Shown: in pieces, positions 61,220 through 64,000 of the stretch
Position numbering within the stretch: position 1 is the first letter of the stretch
Layout: every line of letters begins with the position of its first letter
Assembly: GCA_037783545.1 (NCBI GenBank)
Contig: JBBELK010000376.1
Coordinates: forward strand, 620,001 to 684,000
Reading direction: 5' to 3'
DNA length: 64,000 bases
Source of the DNA: Henricia sp. BOLD:AAB3569
Taxonomy: Eukaryota > Echinodermata > Asteroidea > Spinulosida > Echinasteridae
Notes under the pieces: model-generated
Told to the model about the DNA's origin: nothing
The model's input: only the letters and a program-made list of their open reading frames with translations
The model's database searches: none
Translations under genes and position numbers: made by a program

Positions 61220-61311
61220 TAAGTAAAACTGGTGGGGTGGCGATCAACGGAATTGTATAGCCTTGATTAAACACACTGATAACAAATTTGTTTGTTCCTA
61301 TCTTTTCCCAA
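61220..61311 (-). pseudogene. DIRS-like pre-RT segment
   Basis: The minus-strand frame reads FWEKIGTNKFVISVFNQGYT followed by a proline-rich end, matching the segment just before the RT palm in DIRS-like elements. It is cut at 61219 by the fold-back MITE and continues at 60416 (SNNKCALDN.. then FVTEAIEDL). The stretch 61312-61712 upstream is probably decayed DIRS linker; I recognise nothing definite in it. Confidence 0.65.
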
Positions 61312-61712
61312 AACTGAATATCTCGTAAATTCTTCCTTTGACTATTGGCTAAGAGTGTCCTTGTTTGTAATCAAAGAACCTTTGCCGCAAAATGTCCGGC
61401 CTGGGGCTTTAACGGTAGCTACTGAACTCTTCAGCTGCACAATCTGGTTAAAAAATGGGAAGAATTTTATAAAAGGACACGAAACTATACCATCTGCAAG
61501 ATAACAATTATGCACCTAGACGTGAATGGGCATAAATCCACATAGAACCATTATATATGAAAGTAATGGTTCCAATCGATTAATGAACACATTATGCAAT
61601 CATTCAACAGCATTATCATTGTCTTTCTGGATCAAGGCCATAATAATTTAATTACATAATCCGAGAACACAAAACAAACCGACCCGACAATGAGCTTGGT
61701 GCAACGTCACCA

Positions 61713-62126
61713 TCACTGCTTTAGTGGTGTTGGTCTGACCGCAGAAGTTGCGAGGGTCACGGTAACAGGGCATGATCGTCTCCAGAGACTGGCATTCCCG
61801 TAGCTGAAGCAAACGTCGGTTGAGGCTGGCTGCCTTTGGCCAAAGCGTCGTCTACCGAATTGCATATCTACATTGGCCGAGGAGAGAATGTTTTGGGCCT
61901 TTTCTACCTTCAGGGAGATACCGGAAATTAACTCCCACTGAATTGTATTACTTTTGAACTTAAATGTAGGTGTTGATGGCTTGATTTTAGCAATTTTTTC
62001 CTGCGAGGTGGATGTTTGGTGCTCAATTTCCTTCTTGAAGTCAGTAAGCTTGTCCTCGAAGTAGGACCTGAACGAGTCCAATAATTCTAAAAATGGAGAA
62101 TTAGTCCCGGAATTGCCCGAGCACAC
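61713..62126 (-). pseudogene. DIRS-like gag-type ORF remnant
   Basis: 137-codon minus-strand frame. The middle (FKFKSNTIQWEL, then a helical stretch) and the downstream GRRRFGQRQP followed by a cysteine-containing CFSYGNASLWRRSC resemble the first ORF of DIRS/Ngaro-like elements, where a FKFK..N..Q motif precedes an Arg/Gly/Gln-rich region and a zinc knuckle. The fit is by pattern only, and the knuckle is incomplete. Confidence 0.55.
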
Positions 62127-62333
62127 AGCGTATTTTATTCAGACATTCCGCTGTATGGTAACACGGCGTTGAGAAAGAAAATTTAGTACATCCTGTCTGT
62201 GGCGTGCGAAAAACATAAGTGACCAATGCGCTCAAGCATGCATGTTTATACTGCTTTGCTACAATTGTTATTCAATGCACTACTGCACCTGTGCCCCAAG
62301 TATGCGACACGCTCCTGCTTCTTTAAAAAATAC
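62127..62333. other. Unassigned spacer between the DIRS-like element and copy 24
   Basis: About 200 bp without a recognisable gene. It may contain the end of the DIRS-like element. Homology to the nanos unit starts abruptly near 62334 (TTTGCAAATTTCCAATGAAAATTT). Confidence 0.5.
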
Positions 62334-63046
62334 ATTTGCAAATTTCCAATGAAAATTTATAACAAGCGAAATTAAATTCTTCAAAACGTCAAAAGATACA
62401 CCACTTACACAGTGCGCCCTCTATACTCTTTAAGCACAGCCCAGAGGTCGACATGTTTGAAAATTATCCCTCCACTGCGGTGGCCAAATAGAGCACTTTC
62501 CTGCCCTCATTTTAGCTACAACGAGTTGCAAGCCCACCGACCAGGCTGTGTGTCAGCATGCAGCCGTTTCTTCACCTCCTATTAGATTTGGGGTTCCTAA
62601 AGCGATTTATCCAGAAATTTATCAAACCCGGAGGCCGGAGGTACCCGGAGGTAGATTGTTTTTTTGCCCGAGGTTGATGTAAAGTTTACGTCAGTGCTAG
62701 AGGAGATCTGCAAACAAGGGAAACGATACTGTTAATTACAAAGTTGCACGATTTTACACATTAACATTAATGGCAACATAATGACATCAATTATGGCATG
62801 ATAAATATTCAGTCATAGATTCACACCTTTTTGTCGGTGCCTTGCGTGTACTTTTACTCTATTGCGTCGCGGTCAGTGATCTATGGTTTGCCGCCAACGC
62901 TGCACCACTGTCTGAAGTTAACCGCCGTACCGTTTTTGCATTGTCTTAATGCCGCCCAAGTCACGGTCTAAGCGGTTAAAAGCAGCAGCGCTTGCTTAGT
63001 TGGCATCATTTTCACTCTGCCAAGCATTCTGTAGATAACTCGTGAT
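62334..63046 (+). promoter_or_regulatory. 5' flank of divergent nanos copy 24
   Basis: Homologous to the array 5' flank (compare 2438-3141) but with many substitutions and short indels, so it is an older branch. Blocks that stay nearly unchanged include CGTCAAAAGATACACCACTT, the TTAAGCACAGCCCAGAGGTC region and TCACACCTTTTTGTCGGTGC. These are candidates for conserved promoter or 5' UTR sequence. There is no module B upstream. Confidence 0.45.
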
Positions 63047-63643
63047 ATGTACATGTATTCCTGCAGCTCTCTTTTCCTCCAAGAGGTCACTGAGATGGTC
63101 ACCGAGCCAAAACAGTTTGACCGTTTTCGTGATTATTTCGGCCTTGCCAGTCTCATCACCAAGACACGTTCTCCTTATACCAAGACCAACTCGGAATCGC
63201 AACCATCCCAAGATCACGTCTTTCAGCACCAGGCTCAAGACAAGAAACCAAGCCAACAGGCCAGCAGCAGCGACAGCGGACCCGTTACCGGGTTCCGTCC
63301 TTTTACCATCGATGAGCTGGAACGAGAGGTCCAACCGCCTCGACGGGAAAATCGCTGGGTGGTCAAACCCACCTGGTGCGTCTTCTGTAAGAACAACGGA
63401 GAGAGCGAAGCAGTGTTCACCTCTCACGCGCTCAAGAACGGCCATGACAAGACAGTCTGTCCAAGACTTCGGGCATACATCTGTCCGCTGTGTGGAGCTA
63501 GCGGAGATGACGCCCACACCGTTAAGTACTGTCCGACCAACCTGGGAAGTCTTCAGCCAGAACCGTCCAAGACAGCCACCAACCTAGGGGTGTTCATCAG
63601 CGACAGGATGCTTTCCTCGATTGGTTCAACAATTTCGGTGTAA
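63047..63643 (+). CDS. nanos: Nanos homologue, copy 24 (divergent, intact)
   Basis: Open 198-codon nanos frame: two extra N-terminal residues from an ATGTAC insertion, otherwise alignable throughout. The NOT1 motif is unchanged and all eight zinc ligands are present. In consensus numbering it has Ala43Thr, Val48Glu, Lys53Gln, Val61Ala, His77Pro, Pro79Thr, His87Asp, Ala103Val, Val126Ala, Gln131His, Ser171Pro, Met180Val, Pro188Ser, Met190Ile, Arg193Thr and Ala195Ser. Most changes fall in the linker and tail, few in the fingers, as expected for a protein under constraint. The overlapping alternative frame is broken here by TAG at 62997-62999. This may be closest to the founder gene. Confidence 0.93.
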   Translation: MYMYSCSSLFLQEVTEMVTEPKQFDRFRDYFGLASLITKTRSPYTKTNSESQPSQDHVFQHQAQDKKPSQQASSSDSGPVTGFRPFTIDELEREVQPPRRENRWVVKPTWCVFCKNNGESEAVFTSHALKNGHDKTVCPRLRAYICPLCGASGDDAHTVKYCPTNLGSLQPEPSKTATNLGVFISDRMLSSIGSTISV

Positions 63644-64000
63644 CTTGTACCAACAAAACATCCAAAAAGAGAATTTCTGCCATTTGCTAATAATACGTCT
63701 TATTACATTGATCTATACATTTTTAAAAACTTAAAACAAAACAAAACAAACAACGAGTTCCGTCCGTACTACTGGCTGTGCTCGTAAATATAAGGGGGCT
63801 TTTCCGATTGCTTTTCGTTCTGGCTCAGCTCTTTTCTTGTTTTCGTTCTCTCAGAAAAAGGAGCGAATACTTCCCAACGAGACCGCCTTTGGGTTGCCAC
63901 AAAGAGCGCAGCTGTAAAGGTGGTCTTGGCTGAGCTTTATAACCTAACAAGCATAAATGTTCGGCCACTGTTGGGGACGATATTTTATTTGTCATCGTTG
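63644..64000. other. Copy 24 3' flank and unrecognised flank
   Basis: 63644-63830 matches the nanos 3' flank with a single CGAGTTCCGTCCGTACTA block. Homology stops at CTGGCTCAGCT (63820-63830), that is, within the first ~15 bp of module A. The remaining 170 bp to the window edge shows no gene or repeat that I recognise. Confidence 0.6.

Larger units (their letters stand above)
58723..62126 (-). mobile_element. Decayed DIRS-like (tyrosine-recombinase class) retrotransposon
   Basis: Reading on the minus strand, the order is gag-like ORF (62126-61713), RT entry region (61311-61220), RT (60416-59780), RNase H (59757-59383) and downstream domain (59099-58723). RT and RNase H motifs resemble DIRS/Ngaro-type elements. 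The tyrosine recombinase and terminal repeats are not in the window. It is interrupted by a fold-back MITE at 60420-61217 and by many stops. It abuts the truncated BEL integrase, so one of the two probably inserted into, or recombined with, the other. Confidence 0.75.

Noticed and set aside
61292-61504. 70-codon + strand ORF
   Set aside because: The opposite strand at its start carries recognisable DIRS-like coding sequence, so this is a shadow.

Overview
The window is eukaryotic, animal nuclear DNA, probably from an invertebrate. It has intronless genes with animal-type protein domains, tRNA-like elements with Pol III promoter boxes, and PIF/Harbinger, BEL/Pao and DIRS-like transposons. The species cannot be fixed from sequence alone. 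The TE mix would suit a marine invertebrate such as an amphioxus, hemichordate, echinoderm or mollusc, but that is inference.

About 80% of the window (1-51944) is one head-to-tail array of a ~2.30 kb unit (2.256 kb in a deleted subtype). It is cut by the left window edge and split at the right by a Harbinger transposon. Each unit carries one gene for Nanos, the germline/embryonic translational repressor: 196 aa, a NOT1-interacting motif at residues 22-36 and two perfect Nanos CCHC zinc fingers at residues 109-160. I count 24 copies. Fourteen have an open frame with all zinc ligands. Seven share a 43-bp frameshifting deletion inside zinc finger 1. Two adjacent copies share a nonsense codon in the NOT1 motif. 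One (copy 23) carries a stop codon and a 4-bp insertion. Copy 24 (63047-63643), outside the array, is the most divergent and serves as an outgroup.

Each unit also has two ~111-115 bp tRNA-like modules (A and B) with box A, a perfect box B and paired ends. The ~420 bp between A and B looks like a decayed second copy of the nanos 5' flank plus 3' tail with the coding region missing. The 2.3-kb unit therefore seems to be an old dimer, one half of which lost its gene before amplification. Shared private variants show a later higher-order repeat of four units (~9.1 kb).

Two small transposons sit in single units: a 391-bp element with 9-bp target duplications and an internal tRNA-like promoter (31795-32185), and a 573-bp TTAA element (46267-46839). 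The right end of the array is broken by a 1795-bp PIF/Harbinger element (51945-53739). The final unit fragment is followed by a decayed BEL/Pao retrotransposon (+ strand, ~54570-58690), then a decayed DIRS-like retrotransposon (- strand, ~58720-62130) into which a 798-bp fold-back MITE (60420-61217) has inserted. The divergent nanos copy 24 follows, then unidentified flank to 64000.
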